64,000 nt of DNA, from assembly GCF_032854445.1 (NCBI RefSeq), contig NC_088307.1, forward strand, positions 22,396,017 to 22,460,016. The letters run 5' to 3'. The translations under genes and the position numbers were made by a program. Positions 1 through 11,460 of this stretch are shown in pieces; position 1 is the stretch's first letter, and each line of letters begins with the position of its first letter. Below the pieces are notes generated by a model. It had not been told where the DNA came from, searched no databases, and saw nothing but the letters and a program-made list of their open reading frames with translations. Origin of the DNA: Liolophura sinensis (taxonomy: Eukaryota > Mollusca > Polyplacophora > Chitonida > Chitonidae).

Positions 1-470
1 GTATTACTGTTCGGATTGTCTTGTGTGGTCTAAAGGGTTGCTGTCACTGCCGTGGTTGTCTTGTCTGGGTGGGTGCTTTAATTGTCTTGTCTTGGTATAT
101 ATCGTGACTTCTCAGCGTGTCTTGTCTGAAAGAGTCTCTTGCCTGATCATGGCAGGGTTTTTTTGTCCAGATTGGTTTCGTGACTGCTAACGGTGACCTT
201 TCCCATTGGGTGGCGTGACAGCTCGGGTTGTTTTCTCTGATATGTATCGTGACTACACGGAGTGTCTTGTTTAATATGTGTGATGACAGCTAGGAGTGTC
301 TTGTCTAATATGTGTCCTGACAACTCGGGTGTCATGTTTGATATGTGTCGTCACACCACGGGGTGTCTTGTTTGAGTGTGTCGTGACACCTCGGGGTGTC
401 TTGTCTGAGTGTATGTCTTACCTGTTCAGGGCGTCTTTTCTAAGTGAGCAACATGAGCGGCCGCCGTGAC
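1..470. repeat. Degenerate ~34-bp minisatellite
   Basis: The phrase GTGTCTTGTYTGA recurs with small changes. Between about 230 and 440 the starts lie near 262, 296, 329, 363, 396 and 431, a spacing of 33-35 bp, with TCGTGACA-like sequence between them. Further left the copies (near 12, 57, 79 and 117) are more diverged and less regular. The array probably continues beyond the left edge of the window. No gene is visible; the 62-residue minus frame at 147-335 is a by-product of the repeat. Confidence 0.75.
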
Positions 471-714
471 TTGTGTTTTCTGAGTGATCCTTCAGTTAAT
501 CAAAACTTCAGAGGAAGTTCAAGTCACGAATCGTTATAAATGCTATGCATTAAATGTTTTAAATGATAATGATATCCTTGGTTGAAGGGATGACATTTCA
601 AAGGTTACGTTTGACGACATCAATACAATGTTGTTGATGTTAAGTCTCTACCATGCTTCGATTCACCTAGGCAACCTGAGGCAGTAAAGAAAACCATTGC
701 ATTGTTTAAATGTG

Positions 715-890
715 ATTGTATTCTTGAATAGCTTCCAGACCAGTGACGTCTAATAAATTGCAATTAAATTGCAATTATAAGCATTCTGATTATGCCTTGG
801 AGCTAGAGGACGAGTAATTTGCTACTATTTATGCATTTACATGAACAGTTAGAATAAAACCCTAACCGAGCTTAATTATTATTATTATTA
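715..890 (-). repeat. Dispersed repeat family D, partial copy
   Basis: It carries AGTGACGTCTAATAAATTGC followed by the hallmark AACAGTTAGAATAAAACC near 845-862. The same blocks occur in the same order at 892-1205 and 27801-28084, and inverted at 62040-62235. The strand is set by the tail core that family D shares with the SINEs, which lies at the low-coordinate end here. No coding potential is seen. Confidence 0.6.
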
Positions 891-891
891 C

Positions 892-1205
892 AGAATTCTG
901 AGTAACTAGTGTACCAGTGACGTGTAATCAATTGCAACTAACATCCGTATTTTTACTGTATTCGCATCTGATGTATCTGGTGAAATACTGTCTTTCATTG
1001 TATTCAACTGGTCCAATTTGTTTATGGCTTACATTTATGCAATTTATTTTTTTTTAATTAATTCTGCTTAAATCATGGTGCTAGGGGCACGTAATCCATG
1101 CTATTTAACATTTACCTTAGATAAGTAATGATAAAACTTTAACTTAGGTCAGTTGACATGAGACCAGATAAAGAGTGACTATTTGCCAACTACATAAACA
1201 AAGCC
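892..1205 (-). repeat. Dispersed repeat family D, longer copy
   Basis: It begins with a diverged GAATTCTGAGTAACTAG / AGTGACGTGTAATC block. It continues through TCTGCTTAAATCATGGTGCTAGG and ends with GGTCAGTTGACATGAGACC and ACTATTTGCCAACTAC. The order matches the better copy at 27801-28084. A non-autonomous element is the simplest reading; no tRNA-like head is recognised. Confidence 0.55.
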
Positions 1206-1433
1206 ATGTATCAAACGTTGCTCTGGATGCACTGTCTTTGCTGTAGTCGTTTATATAACATGGACCTGAACGGAGATACAAAAAACTGGATTAAGTGTTG
1301 GGCTACTGCTATTAGGTGTGCAGGCCTGTGAAACTCGCGGGAATTAATATACATGTGTTTAAGAGGTAATTATGATAAAACGGGCGATATTTATTATTGC
1401 ATTGTTCGTAGTTATACGCGTGAAGTAAACCGG

Positions 1434-1545
1434 AGTACCCGCTGGTAAATCACCGGCCTTTTGGCAAAATGCTGATGAGTTTTCCCACACGAACGATACA
1501 GATATGCACACGCTTTCGGTCGAAGACAAGTGGTGTCCTACGAAC
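1434..1545 (+). repeat. Dispersed repeat family P, single copy
   Basis: It contains GTACCCGCTGGTAAATCACC, GGCAAAATGCTGATGAGTTT and GATATGCACACGCTTTCGGT in order. These align with the 75-bp unit tandemly repeated at 3534-4420 and 8858-9190, and with single copies near 21118 and 24245. It therefore looks like an untandemised relative of that minisatellite. Confidence 0.55.
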
Positions 1546-2325
1546 GTTAGGACGACCGCTTATTGTGACTAAGGACGAGAAGAGTCGGCCACATGCCCTG
1601 TTCCTATAAGACGAGAATTTTAGCTAATCAGTTGATTTAAACTGTTTTTAAGGGAAATCAGGATTGTCAGTGTATCTGATCTTTGACCAAAATGGTCAAA
1701 GCATACTGATTTTATCAGTAGTGGTTATTACTACAGCAGAATTTAATATTGATGTAATGCTCTTTCCATTTCTAGAAATTATGATGCTGCGACCTTCTAA
1801 ACGACAATCATCGATAGGACCAGATATGGTCCATGGCAAAATAAAACTGCCGAGGACAGAAATACATGCCCCGAAGGTCCCCACCTCTCTTCCATGACAC
1901 GCTGCTTCCGAGTCAGCTGAAAGGTTCTCTGTTTTGGGCATGCCAACATTTTCGATTATAACTGTGGCCTCTTGAGTTTTGTAGGTGCGGCATCTCCATT
2001 ACAGTTTGACAGCGAAGCATCAGCAAGGCGGCTTGGTCAATAAATCCCCCACAGGGAATCCGTTTGGACATGTCTCAGGACACGCTTTATGATTGCTCAT
2101 TTCCAACAAGAAATTCACTTAAATATCTACAGAATAGCCTCTTAGCACTCCGGGAAAATTCGCTCTATTTACAACGCGTTACAGCCACAGATAAAATGGC
2201 TTGTCGATCTCCAGATTCTTCATTGACTGGATGTGAAATAAAATAATGACTTATATTTGTGGAGAGTGCAGTCTAAAACTTTTATATGGACAAGTATCGT
2301 AACAAAAACTCTTAATGTTCTGCCC
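1546..2325. other. No gene recognised
   Basis: This stretch is unassigned. The only structure noted is a perfect 8-bp inverted repeat with a 3-bp spacer, TTTGACCA-AAA-TGGTCAAA, at about 1682-1700. The overlapping frames of 77 and 81 residues on opposite strands show no recognisable domain. Confidence 0.5.
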
Positions 2326-2450
2326 GCGGTTACTCTCAAATACAGACAAGGCAACTTCACATTGCCCTATGCAATTTAAGATGTCATGTTTGTTCGATAA
2401 TGTTAAAATTGCATCCAACTGGGAAGCAGTGGTATAAGTATTTAGAATGT

Positions 2451-2469
2451 AATATATATATATATATAT
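2451..2469. repeat. (AT)n microsatellite
   Basis: This is a run of alternating A and T. Copy B has no corresponding run at about 8108, so it arose or was lost after the duplication. Confidence 0.8.
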
Positions 2470-2777
2470 GGCATGACCAACAGTTTTTATCCTGTGTTAC
2501 TGGAATGATGTCATTCTGTAAAAAAATAGTTCTACATTAATGTACCAAGTTTCACACTGTTTCTCGGCTTAATTTAGTTATAGTATGTGTACGCGTTATG
2601 ATGGTGTGGGTCCGCGTTTTCTCACCGGGTGGCACCATGTCCACATGCAATGGGTAATTTGCAAATGTAGTGAAACTGGTCGAGTGATGTCTGCCCCAAC
2701 CGCTAGTAACGGAGTGTACGTCGAGGTGTATAAATATTTGTTTAGACTCATCCATCTTTATTATAATGAGTGTTAGA

Positions 2778-2936
2778 TAGGAAACCCATCACTGTCCGCA
2801 GGTTGCTAGAAGATATTCGCCCATTCGACCGGAGAGGAAGCCAGCATGAGCTGGACTTGAATAACCCTTTACCGCATTAGTGAGAGGTTCATGGGTCATT
2901 GTGCTGCGCTAGCACGCTAATAACTCGACCGCGGAA
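2778..2936 (-). mobile_element. SINE family S1, degraded partial copy
   Basis: Read on the minus strand it gives a diverged Pol III-type head (GCTAGCGCAGCACAATGACC), then CTCACTAATGCGGT, AAGTCCAGCTCATGCTGGC and CCTGCGGACAGTGATGGG. This is the order seen in the full copy at 20829-21094. The 3' end is missing. It is absent from copy B of the duplication, so it was inserted in copy A or lost from B. Confidence 0.75.
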
Positions 2937-3105
2937 TAGGTAAGAGTATTTTAGATCAATTGACAGAGTAATTCACATCAATGGCTAGAGAATACACCAG
3001 AGCAATCTCCAGGATTTTGTATTAACATTCCTTATTCCCTAGTTTTGAAGTTAGGTGTTTATTAATTAAAATATTTTTTCATAGCGCTAAAATGTGGGTG
3101 AGCTA

Positions 3106-3118
3106 AGTAAGTAAGTAA
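3106..3118 (+). repeat. (TAAG)n microsatellite
   Basis: A short run of TAAG units in otherwise unassigned DNA. Confidence 0.6.
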
Positions 3119-3533
3119 GAGATACCAAGTAAACAGCCCAACTGTGGTTAATTCACCAGAGGCTGTATGCCAACAATTACGTGTAATCATTTTCCCACTA
3201 CAATGTCGTTCCTGCCGTGGTTTTACTCACAGGTCTGCGATATTTTCTACTGTATATTATGTAATCCCAGGATTTCGGAACCAGTTCAGAAAGGTGTGTA
3301 TCGCGTGTACACATATCCAACAACAGCACGGGGTGAGTCATTTATATAGCCCCAAGTCCCAGAACATTAGAAAACTTACACCCGAGCGTAGTACGAACAG
3401 GTCCTAATACGTCGTTAATGAAGAGCATAGCCAATATGTTACACGTGTATACATAGCAATATCCCCAAAAGCTCTGGATATAGTGTATATATATGCCTCG
3501 CCTAATTGCATATCAGATCGTGTACAAACAAAA

Positions 3534-4420
3534 CACAATATTGGTGGTAAACTACCGGCAATGGCAAGTTACGGGCGAACTTTCCCTCGTGTAGCGTACA
3601 AATGTGCGCACAATATTGGTGGTAAACTACCGGCAATGGCAAGTTACGGGCGAACTTTCCCTCGTGTAGCGTACAAATTTGCGCACAATATTGGGGCTAA
3701 GCCACCGGCAATGGCAAGTTACGGGCGAACTTTCCCTCGTGTAACGTACAAATGTGCGCACAATATTGGTGCTAAGCCACCGGCAAGTTACTGACGAACT
3801 TTCCCGCGTGTAACGTACAAATGTGTAGACAATATTGATGCTAAGCCACCGGCAAGTTACTGACGAACTTTCCCTCGTGTAACGTAAAAATGTACACACA
3901 ATATTGGTGGTAAGCCACCGGCAATGCCAAGTTAAGGGCGAACTTTCCGCGTGTAACGTCCAGATATGCACACAATATTGGTGGTAAGCCACGGCAATGC
4001 CAAGTTACTGACGAACTTTCCGACGTGTAACGTACAAATGTGCACATAATATTGGTGCTAAGCCACCGGCAATGGCAAGTTACGTACGAACTTTCCGACG
4101 TGTTACGTACAAATGTGGGCACAATATTGGTGCTAAGCCACAGGCAATGGCAAGTTACTGGCGAACTTCCCCGCGTGTAGCGTACAAATGTGCACACAAT
4201 ATTGGTGGGAAGCCACCGGCAATGGCAAGTTACTGGCGAACTTTCCCGCGTGTTACGTACAAATGTGCACACAATATTGGTGGGAAGCCACCGGCAATGG
4301 CAAGTTACTGGCGAACTTGCCCGCGTGTAGCGTACAAATGTGAACACAATATTGGTGCTAAGCCACCGGAAATGACAAGCTACTGACGAACTTTCCCGCG
4401 TGTTTCGTACAAATGGTAAC
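3534..4420 (+). repeat. 75-bp tandem array (family P), copy A, about 12 units
   Basis: The unit runs ACAATATTGGTGGTAAGCCA, CCGGCAATGGCAAGTTAC, GGGCGAACTTTCCCTCGTGT, AACGTACAAATGTGCAC. Units differ by a few substitutions and small deletions, such as loss of AATGG near 3785 and 3853. Because 75 is a multiple of three, stop-free frames of 103-193 residues appear on both strands. They are artefacts: the HNIGAKPPAMASY-type peptide simply reflects the DNA repeat. The homologous array in copy B has about four units. Confidence 0.92.
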
Positions 4421-6633
4421 AAGTAGTTTCAGAGAACGTTAAACTTCGCAAATGGCAATAATCGCTTGTCGTCACGAATGAATGGCATACAGTGAGAGCT
4501 AGAGAACATACAAATACCCTGTTTTGGGTGGTAAAGTTCTTGCTTGCTTGTGATCGTGTCAGCTTTACTGACAATTCAAATGTAACCTGGTCCGCTCGGC
4601 CTGCAACAATATATGAGCGAAGGTACATCTTTGTGGACAGTCCACAAATGTCAGAAACTGACTGTTTTAAAAATGGGTGGACGACTGCCAGCGCGCCAAA
4701 CATTGCCCAGGGGAGTGAAATCAAAAACTGCCGAGCAAATAAGATTCTCCTTCGGGAGTATCCCAACAGTGTGTCTAGACTGTTTAAAACGTCATATCTG
4801 TTGTTTGGGCGGATTACGAAGTCTTCTTTCAGGATGTATTTTCAAATGAAATTGCTAACAAAATCACCCTACTTTGAACCACTAGAAAATAACTTCTCCC
4901 CAGGCGATCTTTGTTCAGTTAGCACTTAGCTTAAACTGGTTTTTGCGTTCCTCTGCTCCATTTAGTTTACGAGATCGCCATAGTTTTGGTGTATACATGT
5001 CATATACCATGATGTCGCACCTGATGTTCATCCCCTATGTTCCAGTAGAATACGGCTATTTGCGGGGGATGGTCGGTGGGCAAAGGACGATGACATTTAC
5101 CATATCTATTTACATTTATATTTAATGACCTGTGTAGGCTAACCTTCTAACTATAATCTGTAATTACACAGTAACAATATATATTATTTAATCAAACAGT
5201 GACAAGGGCAAAACGTTAACGTAAATGACCAAATGGGTGTTTGTTCCTCTTAAATGTAGAGGGAATGGGAGCAATTTATAGGTACATTACCTAAAAGCGC
5301 TGTACACTATATTCGGTTACTGTTACAGAAAATGCATGCTTTATCTTGGCAAAATCTCTATTCCGTGCCATAAGAAAGTACGCAGAGTAATACATTATAT
5401 GATTCGCGTTTTTATTATAACTTAAATTAAACGGTAGTGTGGTAATATTTTAAACTACATCTATGTGGTAGATTTCATTATTATACATGCATATAGGCGT
5501 TTACCTATATATCTATGAATGTATTCACCGAATGGGCCTTGAACTATTTCAAGCAAAAAAGATGGTTCTGACGTCATTGATATCTTCTAAGCCACTACAT
5601 TCCATCGTGGAATTCATTGTTTTAAAACGATTCAACACAGTTGGAAAAAAGCTAAAAAAAAGTACATGTCACTATTTTCTGCGACAATGTTTTATGATTT
5701 TTCATTTGATATACACTTCATATTAAGATTGGTAACACCGTACCAGCAGCAAATTCTGTGCCTTGCGCTATGTACCATACTGTACCAGGGATAAAAGCAG
5801 TGCATTGCGCCATGTAACGCAATACACCATGGCCGTGGATTAAAAATTGACTTAAATAGGTATTAAAGAGGTTTCCATACCCGTTTCGGAAACAACTATG
5901 GTTGTATTATTTACTTCCTTTTCTTTTCCCACAATGGGTAGACCAAACCCACTTAGGATAGTCATTGTAAGATAACATTGTTTTGCCGGATAAATAATGG
6001 AGGTGAAAAAGGTTAAAAGTTGAGGTTTCTGTTGTGAAGAATGAGGGAATGTGTGGACTGTCTTGATGGGCCCAGCGTTATGATATGACCCAAATGAGGC
6101 TGCCGTCCAGTTAAAAAGAGGTGCAACACATATACCGACACTTTTGGCATCACTCGTCTTCGTTGTTAAATTCAGTGTATGATAAATTACTTGTTTTAAG
6201 AGCTTGGTACTCACATGTTTCTCGTCTTGACACGTATTACCAAGGGGCAATGTTTTAACGACCGTCGATGTCTCCCGTTGACCATAATACATGAAACCCA
6301 CTCTCCCAAAGGATGTAGAAATGGGAAAGCAAAATATACCTCGAGACAGGTGAATTACTGTAATTTCACATATACTGGCATAAATCTAAGCTCATCGTAC
6401 GATGTGCATACTATATTACCTCAAGTTTTCACTTTTCAAAGACATTAAATTCTGACGAATGTGGTCCACATTCGACAGCCCACATATATTTCTCGTTACT
6501 TGCCCCCAGTTCAGACTGTGACAGGAGTTGTGGACTGAAACAGTTAGCTAACCCTGTTACTCAGAACATTTATGTTCTTAACTTCAGCTTAAGTAAGTAA
6601 TAACGCCATGAAAATACTGCTACAGGTGCGCTG
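4421..6633 (+). other. Duplicated unassigned DNA (paired with about 9191-11848)
   Basis: This segment is well conserved with copy B but I recognise no gene. A plus frame at 4492-4929 shares its last ~70 residues with a frame at 9345-9677, ending LENNFSPGDLCSVST and LENNFSKGDLCSVST. By eye, nucleotide differences across that shared stretch alter the amino acid about nine times and are silent about once, so this frame does not look selected. A minus frame at 5852-6301 (149 residues) is frameshifted in copy B. Both are most simply explained as chance frames. Confidence 0.6.
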
Positions 6634-6637
6634 TTAA

Positions 6638-6899
6638 AGGCAAAGACCACTCTAAAATGAAGTATATATGAGATGAAAGAACAATAAAAACTGTCCAAGA
6701 AAAGAGTTGGATATATTTGTTAAAAATCAGATTCTACGGTGGTCTGTTGTGAACAGAAAAGGCCACCATAGAACACAATATTTAAATGCGTTTTACAAGG
6801 TAAAATGAATGTAAAAAAAAGCAAATCCAACTATTTTCCTGGAAAGTTTTTAATGGTCGTTCATCTGATACATACTTCATTTTAGAGTGGTCTTTGCCT
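6638..6899. mobile_element. MITE with TTAA target duplication, copy A
   Basis: It begins AGGCAAAGACCACTCTAAAA and ends in the inverted counterpart (…TTTTAGAGTGGTCTTTGCCT). TTAA lies immediately outside both ends (6634-6637 and 6900-6903). The inverted repeat continues for about 28 bp, then inner blocks also pair, for example GAGTTGGAT with ATCCAACT and GGTGGTCT with GGCCACC, so the whole 262 bp can fold back. There is no transposase frame. The TTAA duplication is typical of piggyBac-type elements; the family assignment is inference. The same insertion is in copy B, so it predates the duplication. Confidence 0.9.
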
Positions 6900-6903
6900 T
6901 TAA

Positions 6904-7985
6904 ATGTTTGGTCTAAAATGGCTACAGTTTAAAGGGGATAAAGGGGATCGTACTTGGGGATGTGGTTACACGCACATGTAACCAGTGAAATAGAGTCTCT
7001 TATCAATTTCAAATAGTGGGCAAGGTATCCAAATCACAGATTATGTCGTCAACTGGTAAAACAAAATCCAACATCAAATGTTCAGTAAACAGTTTTGTTA
7101 ATAAAGTGAACATCACAATCTAATAATATATACATAGTCTCGACGAAAGAGAATCATCTGAAAGTGGAAGTAGTGAGCAGTTTCCGATTATGTCAAAATG
7201 AAAAACGTTTAATTTCGCCCCAATAGCTCAGGGTAAAGTGGGGGTAGATTTTCAACTGAAAAGACTGAAATCCATGGTATTTATAAACAATGGAAAGCTT
7301 GGTTGTGAGATTGTTGCTTACTTATTTTTAGGAATACATAGGTTCGAGTATCCCGTGAAAGTATACGTAAAAGCTCTTACCACATTAAACCTATAACAAT
7401 ATTAAAACTATACAAAGAAACATAACCGCGACATAGATGGAGAGAGGAACGTACAAGAAGTGGGTCGACATATTGCAATATACCTATGCATCGATACAGA
7501 CAGTAGTTAAGAGGGATTCTTGACCTCAGTGAACTAACGCCTACCCGAAACACTTTTTCAGTGATTGCTAATGCCATAGTATCAATGCGGAAATGCACTT
7601 GTAGGGCTGTCACAATTATCGATGGGAGTTAGTTGGTGTACCTTTCGCAAAAAGGTGAAACTAGATAAGGTCTAAGAATGCACCCGCTTGTTTGAAAGCA
7701 AACGCCGTGAAAGACCTTTTTGACTTCATTAGTGCTTCACCCCCAAAGACGCTGCACCGCAATAAACGAAGAGAATAAAACGTTCGCAAGCCGTGAGAAA
7801 ACGAACGTCTGAGACATCTTGGCAATTATAGAACTGGAGGCATGTGCACGTTTACATAACATCTGTTTACTTCCGGGTACATCAAATCTGGAACTCTTGA
7901 GTCGTGTAATACTGACTGCTTAGAAATGGAGAAAACTAGTTTCTTGTTTAAAAAACTGGTTAAAGACCAAAGATGTATCATGAGA
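6904..7985 (+). other. Duplicated unassigned DNA, end of copy A
   Basis: This is collinear with about 12122-12600 and 13210-13706 in copy B. The B copy carries an extra ~590-bp insertion (about 12610-13200) not present here. No gene, RNA or element is recognised within this stretch. Confidence 0.6.
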
Positions 7986-8619
7986 GTGGCTCTCAAAATA
8001 GAGACAAGACAACTTCACTTTGCCCTCTACAATTTTAGCTGTCGTGTTTGTTCGATAATGATAAAATTGCATCCAACTAGGAAGCAGTGGTATAAGTATT
8101 TAGCATGAATTTGTATGCTGTCGTACATTTCCACACGCCTCTTACGGTTAAACCAGCCCATTCATTGTCTTCACTATTTATGTAGTCAATTTGTCACACA
8201 CATATATATCCCAAACTTTTGGTTAGGGTGCTCCGGTGGCATTCACCACATACGACTTACACTTTCCTTTAAAACACGTTTAAAAACAATGCAGAAAACG
8301 GCGTTTCTAATTTCTGGATCCTGGGATGACGTCAGTGGGTTCCTCCTGTGGTTTTACTCACAGGCCTGTGATATTTTAGATTGCACTCATGTCATAAAAA
8401 GCATATAAAACAAAGCACCGCTATATTATATATCCCCAAGTCCCAGAACATTAGAAAACTTACACCTGAGCGTAGTATAAACAGGTCAAAATAAGTCGTT
8501 AATGGAGAACATAGCCAATATGTTACACGTGTATACATAGCAATATCCCCCAAATCCCTGGATATAGTGTATATATATCTCGCCTAATTACATATCAGAT
8601 CATGCACAAACAAACCACC

Positions 8620-8830
8620 GTTTCGATTTACATCATAAAACTTTGCTGGCTTCACTGTAAAACGCCTCCATTAAAAGATAAATTATATTTTGCCAAACAT
8701 ACCAACCATTATTACAACTTACAATCGAAGTGTGGAAGAGCTATGGCGCTATGTTTTGTATGAATGTGTCGAATTCGCCTTAACTCGGGTTTAGGGGCAG
8801 TATAAACACGGCGCAATTTTAATATCCCCG
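8620..8830 (+). mobile_element. 3' fragment of a decayed retroelement
   Basis: GAGCTATGGCGCTATG, then CGCCTTAACTCGGGTTTAGG, then GGCAGTATA resembles the sequence following the reverse transcriptase remnant at 15317-15400 (CGCTTAACCCAGGGTTAGAG, GGCGGTATA). It is read as a 3' end of the same Penelope-like family. No reading frame survives. Confidence 0.45.
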
Positions 8831-8857
8831 ATGAGTTTATGTTACTTCTTATAATAT

Positions 8858-9190
8858 AAACGTACAAATGTGCACACATTATTGGTGGTAAGGCACCGGC
8901 AATGGCAAGTTACGGGCAAACTTTCCCTCGTGTAACGTACAAATGTGCACACAATATTGGTGGTAAGCCACCAGCAAGTTACTGACGAACTTTCTTGCGT
9001 GTAGCGTAGAAAAATGTGAACACAACTTTGGTGCCAAGCCACCGACAATGGCAAGTTACGGGCAAACTTTCCCTCGTGTAGCGTACAAATGTGCACACAA
9101 TATTGGTGGGAAGCCACCGGCAATGGCAAGTTACGGACGAACTTTTCCGCGTGTAACGTACAAATGTGCACACAATATTTGTGGGATGAG
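8858..9190 (+). repeat. 75-bp tandem array (family P), copy B, about 4 units
   Basis: Same unit and orientation as 3534-4420, with roughly four copies. One copy near 9000-9030 is diverged (GAACACAACTTTGGTGCC). Frames of 131 and 144 residues on the minus strand come from the repeat and are not genes. The copy number difference from array A implies expansion or contraction after the segmental duplication. Confidence 0.9.
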
Positions 9191-10335
9191 TAGTTTCGGC
9201 GAACGTTAGATTTCGCAAATGGCAATAATCGCTTGTCGTCACGAAAGAATGGCATACAGTGAGAGCTAGAGAACATACAAATACCCTGTTTTTAGAGGTA
9301 AGGTTCGCTTGTGATCGTGTCTGCTTTACTGACAATTCGCATGTTTGCAACGTGGTAGTTTCGGCCAGCAACAATATATGAGCGATGCTTGGTCTTGTGG
9401 ACAGTCCACAAATGTTAGAAATGCCGGGACGACTGCCAACACACCAGACAGTGCCCAGGGGAGTGAAATCAAAAACTGCCGAGCAAATAGGATTCGCCTT
9501 CGGGAGTATCCCAACAGTGTGTCTAGACGGTTTAAAACGTTATATCTGTTGTTTGGGCGAATTCCGAAGTCTGTTTTCAGGATGTATTTTCAAGTGAAAT
9601 TGCTAACAAAATCACCCTACTTTGAACCACTAGAAAATAACTTCTCCAAAGGCGATCTTTGTTCAGTTAGCACTTAGCTTAAACTGGTTTTGTCTTACTC
9701 TCCTCAATTTAGTTTACGAGATCGCCATAGTTTTGGTGTATACATGTCATATATGTCGCACCTGATGTTCATCCCCTATGTTCCAGTAGATTACGGCTAT
9801 TTGCGGGGGATGGTCGGTGGGCAAAGGACGATGACATTTACCATATCTATTTACATTTATATTTAATGACTTGTGTAGGCTAACCTTCTAACTATAACCT
9901 GTAACTATGAAGTAACAATATATATTATTTAATCAAACAGTGACAAGGGCAAAGCGTTAACGTAAATGACCAAATGGGTGTTTGTTCCTCTTAAATGTAG
10001 AGGGAATGGGAGCAATTTATAGGTACATTAGCTAAAAGCGTTGTAACACTATATTCGGTTACTGTTACAGAAAGTGCATGCTTTACCATGCCAAAATCCC
10101 TGTTCCGTGCCATAAGCAAGTATTCAGAGTAATACCTTATATAATGTAATAATGTGTGGTAATATTTTACACTATATCTGTATGCTAGATTTCATTATTA
10201 TAAATGCTTACCTATATACCTATGAATGTATTCACCGAATGGGCCTTGAACTACTTCAAGCAAGTAAAAATGGTTCTGACGTCATTGATATCTTCTAGGC
10301 CACTACATTCCATTGTACAATTCGATGTTTTAAAA
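9191..10335 (+). other. Duplicated unassigned DNA (copy B)
   Basis: This is the partner of about 4421-5635. Frames at 9345-9677 and 9385-9597 match frames in copy A in part, but substitutions are overwhelmingly amino-acid changing in both frames and no domain is recognised, so neither is called as a gene. Confidence 0.55.
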
Positions 10336-10505
10336 CAATTTAATTTATTTGATTTATTTGATTGGTGTTTTCAAGAAACCGTACTCAAGAATATTTCACT
10401 TATGCTACAGCAGCCAGTACTGTGGTGGAAGGAAACCGGGCAGAGCCCGGGGAAACCACGACCATCTCCAGGCTGCTGACAGACCTTCCCACTTACGACC
10501 GGAGG
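10336..10505 (-). mobile_element. SINE family S1, 3' portion
   Basis: On the minus strand it reads GGTCGTAAGTGGGAAGGTCT, GTCAGCAGCCTGGAGATGGT, GGGCTCTGCCCGGTTTCC, then ATAAGTGAAATATTCTTGAG and AACACCAATCAAATAAAT. It is 5'-truncated and absent from copy A at about 5637, so it was inserted after the duplication or lost from A. Confidence 0.88.
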
Positions 10506-11460
10506 AACATGGAATACATGGAACTATTTTCTGGGACAATGCTTTATGCTCTTTCAATTGATTTATACCTCATATTAGAGATTATTAAAACCATACCAGC
10601 AACAAATCCAGTGCATTGTGCCATGTAATATACTATACCACTGATAAAACCAGTTCACTGCGCCATGTAGCACAGTATACTACCTGTAAAGCCAGCGCAT
10701 TGCGTCATGTAACGCAATGCCCCATGGCCGTGCGAGAATTCTAGATTAAAAGTTGATTTAAATAGGTATTAAAGAGGTTTCCATACCCGTTTCGGAAACA
10801 ACTATGGTTGTATGATTTACTTCCTTTTCTTTTCCCACAATGGGTAGATCAAACGCATGTAGGATAGTCATTGTAAAATAACATTGTTTTGCCTGATGAA
10901 TAATGTAGGTGAAAAAGGTTAAAAGTGGAGGTTTGTACTGTGAAGAATGAGGGGATATATGGATTGCCTTGTTGAACCCCGTGCTATGATATGGCCCAAA
11001 TGAGACTGCCGCTCACTGAAAAGAGGTGCAACATATACAGACACTTTCGGCATAACTTTTCTTGCTTCAGTCATATGGAATGTATGATAAGTGACTTTTT
11101 TAAGAGCCTGGTGTTCACATGTTTCTCGTCTTGACACGTATTACCAAGGGGCAATGTTTTAACGACCGTCGATGTCTTCCGTCGACCATAATACATGAAA
11201 CCCACACTCCCAAAGGATGTAGAAATGGGAAAGTAAAAACTATACCTCGAGACAGGTGAATTGCTGTAAGTTCACATACACTGGCATCAATCTAAGCTCA
11301 TCGTACGATGTGCATGCTATATTACCTCAAGTTTTCACTTTTCAAAGTCATTAAATTCTGACGAATGTGGTCCACATTCGACAGCCCACAAATATTTCTT
11401 GTTACTTGCCCCCATTTGAGACTGGACTGAAACAGTTATGTTCTTAACTTCATCTTAAGT
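10506..11460 (+). other. Duplicated unassigned DNA (copy B)
   Basis: This is the partner of about 5680-6590. It is conserved at nucleotide level, but frames on the minus strand are shifted between copies. Nothing is recognised. Confidence 0.5.

Larger units (their letters stand above)
2326..7985 (+). repeat. Segmental direct duplication, copy A
   Basis: This block is repeated immediately downstream as 7986-13706. Collinear anchors include GCATCCAACT plus GGAAGCAGTGGTATAAG (about 2413 and 8070), ACACGTGTATACATAGC (3441 and 8525), TTCGCAAATGGCAATAATCG (about 4446 and 9213), and GAGTCGTGTAATACTGACTG (about 7901 and 13628). By eye the non-repeat parts are roughly 90% identical or better. Copy A has a longer 75-bp tandem array and its own SINE fragment at 2778-2936. 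Confidence 0.85.

Noticed and set aside
3483-4422. Frames of 103-193 residues with repeated HNIG and RTFPRV peptides
   Set aside because: These are translations of the 75-bp tandem unit on both strands. Frames break wherever a unit has an indel.
4492-4929. 145-residue gene conserved in copy B at 9345-9677
   Set aside because: In the shared part nearly all nucleotide differences change the amino acid, and the N-terminal parts do not match. Conservation is explained by the recent segmental duplication.
5852-6301. 149-residue minus-strand gene
   Set aside because: The duplicate in copy B is frameshifted and no domain is recognisable.
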